64,000 nucleotides of DNA from a virus (IMGVR_UViG_3300025889_000002:16573-80572), one strand, 5' to 3'; shown: positions 22,992-30,758, counted from the stretch's first letter. Numbers and translations: made by a program. The notes: generated by a model from the letters alone, not told the origin.

Positions 22992-23541
22992 GCCAGTGGA
23001 GATAACCCCTGCTGTCCTGCGCGATCTCATATCATACGATCCGGAAACTGGCGATATGGTATGGAAAGAAAGGCCCGCAAAGTTTTTCATCGGAGCGAAA
23101 AGGGACGGCGATTGGTCGGCTAAGCAGTGGAATAGTCGGCTAGCGGGTAAGCCAGCTTTGGCTTCGGTTGCCGCTACCGGTTGCCTCAACGGAAGCGTTT
23201 TTGCGCAACCCCTTCTGGCTCATCGCGTGGCGTGGGCCATCTACCATGGAGAATGGCCTAAAAATGAAATTGACCACATCAATGGGAATAGGGCCGATAA
23301 CCGAATTGTTAATCTACGAGATGTTCCGCGCTCTTTGAACGTCAAAAACTGCAAACGCCGAAAAGACAACACTTCAGGTTTCGCAGGAGTGTACCGGTAT
23401 AAGAACCGATACCTCGCCCATCTTCGCATTAACGGAAAACTGAAGATCGTTGCTCGGTGTGACACGCCAGAAGAAGCTTTCGCCATTCGCGAGCAGGAAA
23501 AACTCAAATATGGCTTTCACCCAAACCACGGAAGAGATTGA
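22984..23541 (+). CDS. HNH-AP2 homing endonuclease
   Basis: A 185-residue protein. N-terminal part LRDLISYDPETGDMVWKER, the HNH core IDHINGNRADNRIVNLRDV near residue 100, then an AP2-type DNA-binding domain (TSGFAGVYRYKNRYLAHLRI). This domain pair is typical of phage homing endonucleases. It lies between two early genes that touch each other in copy B, so it appears as a presence/absence insertion. Confidence 0.8.
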   Translation: MNRPVEITPAVLRDLISYDPETGDMVWKERPAKFFIGAKRDGDWSAKQWNSRLAGKPALASVAATGCLNGSVFAQPLLAHRVAWAIYHGEWPKNEIDHINGNRADNRIVNLRDVPRSLNVKNCKRRKDNTSGFAGVYRYKNRYLAHLRINGKLKIVARCDTPEEAFAIREQEKLKYGFHPNHGRD

Positions 23542-23543
23542 GA

Positions 23544-24209
23544 ATGAACGATATTTTTCTTGATTGCGAGACACTGCCAAGCCAATCGGCTGAATACCGC
23601 GCAGAGGTCCGCGACAGCATTACCGCCCCGGCACAATACAAGAAGCCGGAAAGCATTGCGCAGTGGATCGCAGACAACGGCGATGCGGCGGCTGACGAGA
23701 TTGTAGCCAAGACTAGCTTTAATCCCGCGCACGGCCATATCTGCACGATTGGTTTTGCGATTGGTGATGAGCCAGTAGAAACTCTCAGTATTGGGTCAAA
23801 TATTGATCTTGAGTGGGATATCCTACACGAGTTCTTCGAAGCACTCCCCACGCAAGGGCTTAACCGCTTCATCGGCCACTATATCAGCGGCTTTGATCTG
23901 CGCTTTATCCTGAACCGCGCAATCGTGCTTGGCGTCCAATTGCCGCCTAGCGTCATGTTCCCCCGCGACATTAAGCCGTGGTCGGATAATGTGTTCGACA
24001 CGATGGTAGCATGGGCGGGGCCGCGCGATAAGATCAGCCTAGACGATCTGTGCAAGGCTCTCGGCATTCCCGGCAAGGATGGCTTTGACGGATCGATGGT
24101 GGCTGAAGCATGGGCGAACGGCGAGCATGACAAGATCGCCAGCTATGCAAAGGATGATGTCGAGCGCGTGCGTTCGGTGTTCCGCAAGTTCGCAGAAGTG
24201 GGCTACTGA
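23544..24209 (+). CDS. DEDD-family 3'-5' exonuclease (copy A)
   Basis: A 221-residue protein of the DnaQ/DEDD type: DxE motif in FLDCETLP (residues 5-10), second acidic motif in GHYISGFDLRFIL, third region SYAKDDVERVRSVF near the C-terminus. Family members degrade single strands 3'-5', in phages usually in recombination or nucleotide scavenging. ATG 23544. From 23751 rightward it is identical to the copy B gene as far as the window shows. Confidence 0.75.
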   Translation: MNDIFLDCETLPSQSAEYRAEVRDSITAPAQYKKPESIAQWIADNGDAAADEIVAKTSFNPAHGHICTIGFAIGDEPVETLSIGSNIDLEWDILHEFFEALPTQGLNRFIGHYISGFDLRFILNRAIVLGVQLPPSVMFPRDIKPWSDNVFDTMVAWAGPRDKISLDDLCKALGIPGKDGFDGSMVAEAWANGEHDKIASYAKDDVERVRSVFRKFAEVGY

Positions 24210-24210
24210 T

Positions 24211-24795
24211 ATGAGCAAAGCAATCATTACCGCACTGGCGAAGGTTTTGCCGACGCTTGAGAACGCCAAGAAGAACGCGGCTAACCCGCACTTCAAAAGC
24301 AAGTATGCCAACCTGTCGGCGGTCATGGAAGCCGTCGAGCCGATCAAGGCACACGGTCTATGGTATCGCCAGCAGCCCCACGACAAGCCTGATGGTGCAT
24401 GTATCGAAACCATATATCTGCACGAAAGCGGCGAGGAAATGAGCGCGGGTTTGACGTTCGTAAAGGCCGACAAGCAGAACGCACAGGGCTTTGGATCTGC
24501 AATGACCTATGCGCGGCGCTATAGCCTGCAAACGGCGTTCGGTCTGGATGCCGAGGATGACGATGGCAATGCGGCCTGCCCGCCCAAGCAACAGCCTGCA
24601 CCCAAGGTCGAGACAATCACCGACGCCCAGCGCGAAGAACTCATGCTGCTGTGTGACCGGCTTAACGTCCCTGTTGACCGCTTCCTGAGCGTTGGCGGGG
24701 TCAAGGATTTAAGAGAAGTTCCCGCATCACAGTTTGGACAAGCCAAGCAGTGGATCGAAGCGGAAGGCAAGAAACTGGAGAACAACAATGCTTAA
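24211..24795 (+). CDS. erf: ERF-family single-strand annealing recombinase
   Basis: A 194-residue protein with the ERF core: [34 protein letters not shown] and [23 protein letters not shown] proteins anneal complementary strands in phage recombination and circularisation. C-terminal part is helical and may bind the partner SSB encoded next (8-nt overlap). Placed in a set with exonuclease, SSB, NinB and RusA. Confidence 0.88.
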   Translation: MSKAIITALAKVLPTLENAKKNAANPHFKSKYANLSAVMEAVEPIKAHGLWYRQQPHDKPDGACIETIYLHESGEEMSAGLTFVKADKQNAQGFGSAMTYARRYSLQTAFGLDAEDDDGNAACPPKQQPAPKVETITDAQREELMLLCDRLNVPVDRFLSVGGVKDLREVPASQFGQAKQWIEAEGKKLENNNA

Positions 24796-25189
24796 TCGTG
24801 CAATGATCATTGGCCACCTTGGCGCTGATCCTGAAATTCGCTCCTTCCAATCGGGAGGTAAGGTCGCAAACCTGCGCATTGCCACTACGGAAAAATGGAA
24901 AAAAGACGGCGAGCAGCAAGAGCGCACCGAATGGCACAGCGTTGCGATTATGAATGATGGGCTTGTCGGTGTGGTTGAACGCTTCCTGCGCAAAGGCAGT
25001 AAGGTCTACATTGAAGGCCAGCTTCAGACGCGCAAGTGGCAGGACCAGTCTGGCAATGACCGCTACAGCACCGAGATTGTTTTACGCGGCTTCGGTGGAT
25101 CGCTTGTGATGCTCGATGGCGCGCAAGGCCAGAGCAACAACGACAGCTACAATCAGGACGCTGGCGATAGCGGCGGCGGTTGGGGTTAA
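24788..25189 (+). CDS. ssb: Single-stranded DNA-binding protein
   Basis: A 133-residue SSB: OB-fold signatures [27 protein letters not shown] and [15 protein letters not shown]. The C-terminal tail is Gly/Asn/Asp-rich and ends GGGWG instead of the usual DDDIPF tip, so it may not recruit host SSB partners in the usual way. Overlaps erf. Confidence 0.92.
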   Translation: MLNRAMIIGHLGADPEIRSFQSGGKVANLRIATTEKWKKDGEQQERTEWHSVAIMNDGLVGVVERFLRKGSKVYIEGQLQTRKWQDQSGNDRYSTEIVLRGFGGSLVMLDGAQGQSNNDSYNQDAGDSGGGWG

Positions 25190-25196
25190 GTTACGG

Positions 25197-25248
25197 TCAG
25201 GCAATATCGAATACGGTTGCCTGAGGAAGCCACGCGGCGGGCCGTGGC
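25197..25248 (+). other. Two perfect hairpins between ssb and the next gene
   Basis: TCAGGCAA (25197-25204) pairs with TTGCCTGA (25217-25224), then GCCACG (25229-25234) pairs with CGTGGC (25243-25248). No T tract follows, so an mRNA-stabilising or ribosome-site-spacing element is more likely than a terminator. The following gene has its own GGAG at about 25273. Confidence 0.45.
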
Positions 25249-25282
25249 CGTTAGAGCCCGCCAATCAATTCAGGAGAAACAC

Positions 25283-25624
25283 ATGCTCCCCCGTAAAATC
25301 GCCAAGAAGGGAAACCGCACCGCGCGCTGGAAAAGCCAAGCCCATTGCACCTTCGTTCGTGGACATCATTGTTCCGTTCCAGGATGCGAGGAAATGCCTA
25401 TCGAGGTGGCTCATGTCCGCTGCGGTTCGGATGCAGGAATGGGTCGCAAGCCGTCAGACTGGCACACGATAAGCCTTTGTCGCGAGCATCACTCCCAGCA
25501 GCACGCTATCGGGGAAGGTTCGTTCGAAGACCTGTATAGCATCGACATGTCCGAACTGGCAGAAGAGTTTGCCAAGGCCTCGCCCAAGTGGCGGGAGATA
25601 CAAGAGGCGCGGCGCAATGGGTAG
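25283..25624 (+). CDS. DUF968/HNH-like nuclease-type protein
   Basis: A 113-residue protein: HCSVPGCEEMPIEVAHV, GMGRKPSDWHTISLCREHH, QQHAIGEGSF. The C-x4-C with H...C..HH pattern is that of DUF968/HNH-fold proteins found near NinB and RusA in lambdoid recombination regions. Probably a metal-bound nuclease acting on branched or specific DNA; activity inferred. CAGGAG ribosome site. Confidence 0.65.
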   Translation: MLPRKIAKKGNRTARWKSQAHCTFVRGHHCSVPGCEEMPIEVAHVRCGSDAGMGRKPSDWHTISLCREHHSQQHAIGEGSFEDLYSIDMSELAEEFAKASPKWREIQEARRNG

Positions 25625-26009
25625 CCGCACGATATTCCTGATAGGTGAAAGCCAGCGCGACTATGCCAAGCGGTCCATTGATGAAGCCCCTGCGGACTAT
25701 GTTTGCAAGATCACGAAGGTAACACGTAGCGATAAGCAGAACCGCAAGCTTTGGGCCATGATTCGAGACATCCAGGAACAGGTGCCCGAAACCGCGACAC
25801 GTTCGGCTGACGATGTGAAGTGTCAATTCCTGAATACGCTCGGTGTAGAGATGCGCTATTTACCAACGCTTGATGGGGGCGGCGTCTTCCCAACCGGAAT
25901 GCGCTCGTCACAACTCAACAAAGAGCAATTCGCAGCGCTGATTGAATTGATCTTCGCTTGGGGCGCGCGTCACGAAATCAGGTGGAGTAAGGAGAGTTTA
26001 GAGCCATGA
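25617..26009 (+). CDS. ninB: NinB-family recombination protein
   Basis: A 130-residue protein matching the NinB/Orf pattern: KITKVTRSDKQNRKLWAMIRDI, then DDVKCQFLNTLGVE, and MRSSQLNKEQFAALIELIFAWGA. Lambda Orf(NinB) helps load recombination proteins on SSB-coated DNA. Overlaps neighbours at both ends and belongs to the erf-ssb-rusA set. Confidence 0.8.
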   Translation: MGSRTIFLIGESQRDYAKRSIDEAPADYVCKITKVTRSDKQNRKLWAMIRDIQEQVPETATRSADDVKCQFLNTLGVEMRYLPTLDGGGVFPTGMRSSQLNKEQFAALIELIFAWGARHEIRWSKESLEP

Positions 26010-26575
26010 GAGTTCTGGTAGCATGTGAATATAGCGCGGTTGTGCGTGATGCCTTCCGTGCCCGCGGCTTCGATGCCCGTGATATAGAGGGCTTTCCCGG
26101 TTATGTTGTCACGGCCTGCGGGCAGGTGTTCAGCCGTAACCACCCGACCGGACCGCTCCGTTGGTTCAAGCCGCTAAAAGGCCACATTGATAAGAAGGGC
26201 TATCATGGTCTGACGCTGTGCAACTCTGACGGGCACTTCCCCCGCCGTGTGCATCGCTTGATTGCAGATGCTTTTCATCCGAACCCGGACGACCTTCCCT
26301 GCGTCCGCCACATCAATGGCAATCCTGGAGATAACCGGGCTGAAAATCTCGCGTGGTCCACTTACGCAGAAAATGAGGCTGATAAATGGGCGCACGGGAC
26401 CTGGAATACCCGTCGCAACGGGAAGCTTTCCATCCCCCAAGTAAAGGCTATCAAGCGCCAGATTGCTGCTGGCGAGGTGCACCAAGAGATTGCCGACAAA
26501 TACGGTGTCAGCAGAATCACCGTGACCCGTATAGCCAAAGGCACGACGTGGGGAGATGTCCCATGCGTGTCCTGA
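26006..26575 (+). CDS. Chimera: methyltransferase N-terminus fused to NUMOD4-HNH endonuclease
   Basis: A 189-residue protein. Residues 1-26 (MRVLVACEYSAVVRDAFRAR) are the start of a small DNA-methyltransferase family, the same as the next gene. At residue about 28 it switches to a NUMOD4 motif (IEGFPGYVVTACGQVFS), an HNH core (VRHINGNPGDNRAENLAWS) and a C-terminal HTH (IPQVKAIKRQIAAGEVHQEI). This looks like a homing endonuclease that inserted into a methyltransferase gene and captured its start. Confidence 0.75.
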   Translation: MRVLVACEYSAVVRDAFRARGFDARDIEGFPGYVVTACGQVFSRNHPTGPLRWFKPLKGHIDKKGYHGLTLCNSDGHFPRRVHRLIADAFHPNPDDLPCVRHINGNPGDNRAENLAWSTYAENEADKWAHGTWNTRRNGKLSIPQVKAIKRQIAAGEVHQEIADKYGVSRITVTRIAKGTTWGDVPCVS

Positions 26576-27156
26576 TTGGTTGCGAGTTTTCCGGCTCTGT
26601 CCGTGAAGCGTTTCGCACAAAGGGATTTGAAGCATACTCATGCGACATTCTCCCTGCTGAAGATGCCAGCCCGTTCCACATCGAGGGCGACGTCCTCGAC
26701 GTTCTGAATGACGGTTGGGCACTTGGAATTTTCCATCCGCCATGCACTCACTTGGCAGTAAGCGGCGCACGCTGGTTCAAGGACAAGCGGCAAGAACAGG
26801 CGGAGGCGTTGGAGTTCGTCCGCACCCTGCTTGAGGCGCCAATCCCACATATTGCTCTGGAGAACCCCGTCAGCATCATATCAAGCCGCATCCGCAAGCC
26901 AGACTGCACCTATCAGCCGTAGGAGCACGGGCACGGCGAGATCAAGCGAAGCTGCCTGTGGCTCAAGAACCTGCCGCCGATTAAGCCATCTAAAGTGGTC
27001 GATGGACGGGAAGCGAGGGTTCATAAGATGGCTCCTGGACCTGACCGTTGGAAAGAACGATCCCGAACTCTTGAGGGTGTAGCCAAAGCTATGGCCGATC
27101 AGTGGGGCGACTACCTTTTATCACTTCCGAAATACAAGGAGGCAATCAATGCTTGA
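26563..27156 (+). pseudogene. Small DNA methyltransferase-like gene interrupted by amber TAG
   Basis: From ATG 26563 the frame encodes MRVLIGCEFSGSVREAF, then IFHPPCTHLAVSGARWF and HIALENPVSIISSRIRKPD, matching the small phage DNA (cytosine-type) methyltransferase family. Codon 120 is TAG (26920-26922), where the family has Trp in QPWEHGHGE; the same frame continues perfectly (EHGHGEIKRSCLWLKNLPPI, then RSRTLEGVAKAMADQWG) to TGA 27154. One base change TGG to TAG explains it. Either inactive, truncated, read through, or a sequencing error. Confidence 0.75.
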
Positions 27157-27310
27157 AGACCCTACCGTTACCTACGCCCGCGCCTGCAATGACGCTCAAT
27201 GGGCGGCTAAACTCGAATCCCGTCTGGCATCACGCAAGCAAGCCCGACAGTCTGGCGAGACACAGGTATCAGCCCACCGTCGCACTCTCAGCCCACGTTA
27301 CGCAAAATGA
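27149..27310 (+). CDS. Small basic protein
   Basis: A 53-residue protein overlapping the end of the methyltransferase frame by 8 nt, with AAGGAGG ribosome site at about 27137. Helical start, Lys/Arg-rich end. ATGA overlap to the next gene. Function unknown. Confidence 0.5.
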   Translation: MLEDPTVTYARACNDAQWAAKLESRLASRKQARQSGETQVSAHRRTLSPRYAK

Positions 27311-27474
27311 GCGCCGCTGAATACCTACGCCACAAAGCCACCATTCTGCGCAAAGCCGCTGACAATCCCCGCAAGGGCTACAGCGAAGAGACACGCGGGA
27401 ACATGATCTACGCGGCAACGCAGCTTAATGTTGCTGCCGACGAATTGCAGAACGAATTTAACGAGGAAGACTGA
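27307..27474 (+). CDS. Small helical protein upstream of replication gene
   Basis: A 55-residue protein (MSAAEYLRHKATILRKAADN) of two predicted helices; Arg/Lys and Glu balanced. Start overlaps preceding stop by ATGA and its own stop overlaps the next start (TGATG). Function unknown. Confidence 0.55.
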   Translation: MSAAEYLRHKATILRKAADNPRKGYSEETRGNMIYAATQLNVAADELQNEFNEED

Positions 27475-28193
27475 TGTTAGCCATCGACTTTGCAGAGCCC
27501 GAACCATCGGAAGACTTTGCGGACTATCGCGATTCCATGCGCCGTAGCAGCCAAACGTTCCTGACTGCGATCCAGACAGCGAAAGGGACACATTGGCTTT
27601 GTGGCCATCATCGCGGGCCGGATAACACGCATACCATAGCCGGAAAGACGCAATGCAAGAAGTGTCGCCGAAATAAAATTAACAGCGTTCTAAAGGTGAT
27701 TGCGCAGCGCCAAGCTGTAGAGCGCGCCCTTGCTGTTCATGCGGCGGAGATGGAAGAACGTAGGATTGAAAGGCGTAAAGGCGAAAAGCAACGCGAGGCC
27801 GAGCGCTACAGGCGCGAGCGAGAGGAAAAGCGCCGGTTGCGCGATCAGGCCAACCGAAGGGCCAATGAAATACGTGCTGCTATTGTAGAGCGCACGATCA
27901 TACACCCTGCGAATGGCCGCATTCCTTTGCATGATTTAATCCAGGCTGTTGCCACTGCGTTCGGCATTGACCCTGAGGGTGTGCGCAGCAAGGCGAGGGG
28001 TAAGAATTTCCTATATGCCCGATGCGTGCTTGTGAAAATCCTGCAAGAGCGAGGCGCGTCATATCCCGTCATTGGAAGGCTGTTAGGCGGTCGCGATCAT
28101 AGCACCACGATCAACGCCTATCACATGTTCCCGACATATTGCCGGAAAGACCCGCGTGTCGCCAGCACATACGAAAAGTATAAGGACCGCTAA
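27474..28193 (+). CDS. Zinc-finger plus DnaA domain IV protein, putative replication initiator
   Basis: A 239-residue protein in three parts. Residues 40-65 hold CGHHRGPDN...CKKC, a likely zinc finger. Residues 75-140 are a highly charged coiled coil. Residues 150-235 match DnaA domain IV: AVATAFGIDPEGVRSKARGK, then SYPVIGRLLGGRDHSTTINA, the DnaA-box-binding signature. The AAA+ ATPase part of DnaA is missing. It may mark or block DnaA boxes or start phage replication. RusA follows with TAATG overlap. Confidence 0.75.
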   Translation: MLAIDFAEPEPSEDFADYRDSMRRSSQTFLTAIQTAKGTHWLCGHHRGPDNTHTIAGKTQCKKCRRNKINSVLKVIAQRQAVERALAVHAAEMEERRIERRKGEKQREAERYRREREEKRRLRDQANRRANEIRAAIVERTIIHPANGRIPLHDLIQAVATAFGIDPEGVRSKARGKNFLYARCVLVKILQERGASYPVIGRLLGGRDHSTTINAYHMFPTYCRKDPRVASTYEKYKDR

Positions 28194-28531
28194 TGATCCT
28201 GCTACCTTACCCTGCGCCGCCCCTGTGGCCGAACAAGCGCGCCCATTGGGCCAAGAAAGCCCGAGAGACAAAGAAGCATCGTGCATGGGCGCATGGGGCC
28301 GCACTGGCGGCAAAGCCCTCCGCTGACGGGGAGCCCATTCCGGTGCGAATCACGCTTTACCCAAAACCCAAAGGGCCAGCACCGGACAAAGACAACGTTG
28401 TTGCCAGCGCAAAGGCTTATCTCGATGGGATAGCTGAAGCGATGGGAGTCAATGATCGTGCGTTCGCCTCGCCAATTGTTCGCATATCGGGAGAGCGCCT
28501 TAGCCAGATGGGGATTGAAATTGGCAAATAA
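28193..28531 (+). CDS. rusA: RusA-family Holliday junction resolvase
   Basis: A 112-residue protein: N-terminal PPLWPNKRAHW, central KPKGPAPDKDNVVASAKAYLDG with the Asp residues that bind metal in RusA, and ISGERLSQMGIEI end. RusA cuts four-way junctions, resolving recombination and replication intermediates before packaging. TAATG overlap with the initiator gene. Confidence 0.88.
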   Translation: MILLPYPAPPLWPNKRAHWAKKARETKKHRAWAHGAALAAKPSADGEPIPVRITLYPKPKGPAPDKDNVVASAKAYLDGIAEAMGVNDRAFASPIVRISGERLSQMGIEIGK

Positions 28532-28670
28532 CCCTAAATTATGCGCGCACCATCAAACTCGGCGTCATGGGTTCTTTCACTCTGCCTGTACGAATTGCGG
28601 GGCGCTGTTTGTTGTGGTTCGCAAAGATCAGGTTGACGCTGCTTTTAGGCGCGTATTGTTGGGGAAATGA
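28521..28670 (+). CDS. Small zinc-ribbon-like protein, TTG start
   Basis: A 49-residue frame from TTG 28521 (GGGGA about 8 nt upstream), overlapping rusA by 11 nt and ending next to the following ribosome site. It contains C-x-HH and CTNCG, a possible zinc site. An in-frame TTG at 28515 is an alternative start. Moderate support: tight packing and a plausible motif. Confidence 0.45.
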   Translation: MANNPKLCAHHQTRRHGFFHSACTNCGALFVVVRKDQVDAAFRRVLLGK

Positions 28671-28671
28671 G

Positions 28672-29277
28672 ATGCAGCCCTACGATCCAGTTTTGACAGT
28701 GATAGCCAACGAGGCCCGCGTGCGTACTCCGCATGTCTTTCACCTGATACACGCCATGAAGGCCGGTAAGTTCCACCAGGCTGCGTTCGCGCAATTCACA
28801 GGGCTAGAGGAACGCCATGTCGAACGGATGCTAGAGGCAATCGAAAAACACGGCGTGGAGATTAAGGCGAAGCGTCAGCAGACGACACGGGGGCACCGCC
28901 TGCCCGATGACTGGACCTTGCCACAGGAATGGCGCGACTGGGCAATCAAGGAACGCAAGTGGGAGCCTTCTGTGGTATTGGAAGAAGCCGCGAACTTTGC
29001 CGATTACTGGCATGGCGTATCCGGCACGAAAGGCACGAAACTGGACTGGCAGGCAACGTGGCGCAATTGGGTTCGCAATTCCCGGCGCGCCACTGGCGAT
29101 TATGTGCCAGTAGAGCAGCGCCAGACAGCGGAGGGCTGGGTAGCGTATTGCGAGCAGCAGCTACAGCGGTGCAAGGAAAAGAACTATCGTCAGGGCATCG
29201 AGGAATGGACTGCGAAGCTGAACGCGGCGCGCGATAAGGTAGCTGCCAATGTTCTGCCATTCCGGCGCGAAGCCTAA
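28672..29277 (+). CDS. DnaT-like phage replication protein
   Basis: A 201-residue protein from ATG 28672 (GGGGA at about 28661). N-terminal winged-helix-like region (FHLIHAMKAGKFHQAAFAQF), then DDWTLPQEWRDWAIKE and a DnaT-type motif FADYWHGVSGTKGTKLDWQATWRNWVRN. Proteins of this type help load the host DnaB helicase. With the DnaA domain IV protein it probably forms the replication start module; no helicase or polymerase is encoded. Confidence 0.7.
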   Translation: MQPYDPVLTVIANEARVRTPHVFHLIHAMKAGKFHQAAFAQFTGLEERHVERMLEAIEKHGVEIKAKRQQTTRGHRLPDDWTLPQEWRDWAIKERKWEPSVVLEEAANFADYWHGVSGTKGTKLDWQATWRNWVRNSRRATGDYVPVEQRQTAEGWVAYCEQQLQRCKEKNYRQGIEEWTAKLNAARDKVAANVLPFRREA

Positions 29278-29299
29278 ATTATTTTTTCTCCTGTCATTT

Positions 29300-29332
29300 T
29301 CCACTTTACAAGGTGGAATATCCACTACATAA
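29300..29332 (+). promoter_or_regulatory. Promoter/operator element 1
   Basis: TTTACA (29305-29310), 16-nt spacer, ACATAA (29327-29332); an alternative -10 is TACATA one base left. The -35 is embedded in inverted TCCAC...GTGGA (29300-29317), and TCCAC recurs at 29321. Related elements are at 30984 and 31974. It precedes the gene at 29359. Confidence 0.55.
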
Positions 29333-29358
29333 AGGGGACATAGACAAGGAGATACGAA

Positions 29359-29514
29359 ATGACGGTTCAGTTTCAGATCAACGGCCAGACCCGCATCGGC
29401 AAAGTCATTGCGCGTGGGTATGGGAAAGTTGATTCGCCAGAGTCGTTTGAGGTTGAAGTCAACAAATACGGCTTCACCAAGTGGATCCCCGTCAAGGACT
29501 GCAAGGTCATCTAA
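29359..29514 (+). CDS. 51-aa protein behind promoter element 1
   Basis: ACAAGGAG ribosome site then ATG. The product is beta-rich (VQFQINGQTRIGKVI, FEVEVNKYGF) with no Cys or membrane segment. First gene of a run of tiny genes. Function unknown. Confidence 0.6.
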   Translation: MTVQFQINGQTRIGKVIARGYGKVDSPESFEVEVNKYGFTKWIPVKDCKVI

Positions 29515-29696
29515 TGGATAGGGAATTCTGGGCCGCTCCCATTGGTGACAACCGATTGAGCGGCCTGCTCTCCGAACTTTGGGAGGCAATCGAGGACTGC
29601 GACGATCCCGACCGCCTTTATCGATTTCATCGCCGCTTAACGATGGGAATTGTGAACCATGCCAAACGCCGAGAAAATGAACTGCGAGACGTGTAG
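29514..29696 (+). CDS. 60-aa helical protein
   Basis: Start overlaps the previous stop (TAATG). Acidic N-terminal half (ELWEAIEDCDDPDRL) and basic C-terminal half (RFHRRLTMGIVNHAKRREN). Function unknown. Confidence 0.55.
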   Translation: MDREFWAAPIGDNRLSGLLSELWEAIEDCDDPDRLYRFHRRLTMGIVNHAKRRENELRDV

Positions 29697-30093
29697 GGGT
29701 TGGGGTGTCAACGATATGACAGGACAAACTTGTCAGCACTGCAATGGAAAAGGAACTATTGAGCAATCCTCAAAGGTTGCCGTTGCTTCGTCACACTGGC
29801 GCAGCGGCAAAAGCCTTGATAGCCTCGGAGCCGATGGGCAGGAGGTCGCAACTGTCAATAATTCCTTGACGGTTCAAGTGCAAGACCGCCTTGAAGGCTT
29901 GCGGGAGTGGGTAGACGATAACTGCCCCGAAGGCGTGGCTGGTATTCCCGACGATGTGCGCTGGCTCTTGTCCTATGCCGAATCTGTAGCAGCCGCAGAT
30001 CTGAAACAACGCCTAAGCGATGCGGTCACGCTGCTTTATACGCATGGCGTGATTACCGAAAAGATGCGCGCCCATGCTCGGCGCAACCTGTAA
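29677..30093 (+). CDS. DnaJ-type zinc-finger protein
   Basis: A 138-residue protein from ATG 29677 (an in-frame ATG at 29659 is possible). The start carries CETCRGWGVNDMTGQTCQHC-type CxxCxGxG pairs like half a DnaJ zinc finger; the rest is helical and acidic (ADLKQRLSDAVTLLYTHG). Overlaps the previous gene by 20 nt. Function unknown. Confidence 0.6.
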   Translation: MNCETCRGWGVNDMTGQTCQHCNGKGTIEQSSKVAVASSHWRSGKSLDSLGADGQEVATVNNSLTVQVQDRLEGLREWVDDNCPEGVAGIPDDVRWLLSYAESVAAADLKQRLSDAVTLLYTHGVITEKMRAHARRNL

Positions 30094-30116
30094 GCAATCG
30101 TTACAAGTTGGAAACT

Positions 30117-30269
30117 ATGACCGATTGGCGTGAACACCTAACCCCCGAAGAGGCCAAGCGCCTCGACGATATCGAAACGGAAAAGCTGACCCTGCGCCGT
30201 GAACATCGCCGCATCTTTGATCGTGCGCGCAAGCGAGCAGTAAGGGGCTTGCAATCCAAATCAGGATAG
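30117..30269 (+). CDS. Small basic protein, MxDWRExLTxEEA family, member 1
   Basis: A 50-residue protein (MTDWREHLTPEEAKRLDDIE, then EHRRIFDRARKRA). A paralogue with the same plan is at 31432-31596. Acidic start and basic helix suggest nucleic-acid or protein binding. Its 3' end overlaps a strongly foldable RNA segment. Confidence 0.6.
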   Translation: MTDWREHLTPEEAKRLDDIETEKLTLRREHRRIFDRARKRAVRGLQSKSG

Positions 30270-30351
30270 CGCATAAAGTTTGGGCCGGAACGCTGGTGGA
30301 AGCGCCCGGCCCGATTGCTTTGAACAAGCCCCTTATAGGCCCCGCAATCGG
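30241..30351 (+). ncRNA. Strongly foldable RNA candidate with alternative stems
   Basis: TAAGGGGCTTG (30241-30251) is perfectly complementary to CAAGCCCCTTA (30325-30335). Inside, GGGCCGG (30282-30288) pairs with CCGGCCC (30306-30312). CCGATTGC (30311-30318) can pair with GCAATCGG (30344-30351), or its GATTG with CAATC (30252-30256), not both. No T tract follows. The gap 30270-30758 has no convincing gene except perhaps 30560-30682, and more inverted repeats near 30692-30737 (CCGTCG/CGACGG). No known RNA family recognised. Confidence 0.4.
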
Positions 30352-30559
30352 ACAATGCAAGGTTCGAATTGGCGCTTGGCCTAATCCACCCAAAAAGCTG
30401 CCTTGATCGACCACGTGCGCCGAGTTTTTCCGGCAAAGTGCAATCGGTCACAACGTGTTGAGTGCCACGTAAAAGCGGCTCCAGGGGTTCTTTTGCCTGT
30501 GACAAGGGATGCCTCGGGTGTTTACCCCCGCACCGCCGATGCGTGAACCGCGCTAAGGC

Positions 30560-30682
30560 ATGGCCGAACCACGTAATGCCGCTCGCAAGAGTGAAATCGA
30601 GGACGACGCTCTAAACGGTCGAGACTATCGCTGGCCACGATCCCGGAAGGGCAAAAGGCAGGTTCGGAATAAACGAGGCTAA
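30560..30682 (+). CDS. Possible 40-aa basic protein
   Basis: An ATG frame of 40 residues, very basic at the end (RWPRSRKGKRQVRNKRG), inside an otherwise gene-poor 490-nt stretch. Ribosome site weak (TAAGG). Could be a real tiny gene or chance. Confidence 0.25.
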   Translation: MAEPRNAARKSEIEDDALNGRDYRWPRSRKGKRQVRNKRG

Positions 30683-30758
30683 AGGTTCAGGTGATCCGTC
30701 GCTATCGGTAAGGTAGCACCTCGACGGGGGTATGGGCTATGTCCAAAGGAGACGCAGA

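Noticed and set aside
30291-30406. Coding frame GTG ~30293 giving a 36-residue Pro/Gly/Ile-rich product
   Set aside because: Looks partly protein-like, but it lies inside the strong stem-loops, has a weak ribosome site and no conserved match was available.
30661-30758. Riboswitch (c-di-GMP-like) before 30759
   Set aside because: GGTAAGGTAGC and nearby stems recall such leaders, but the conserved GGGCAAACC and tetraloop-receptor parts are not found.
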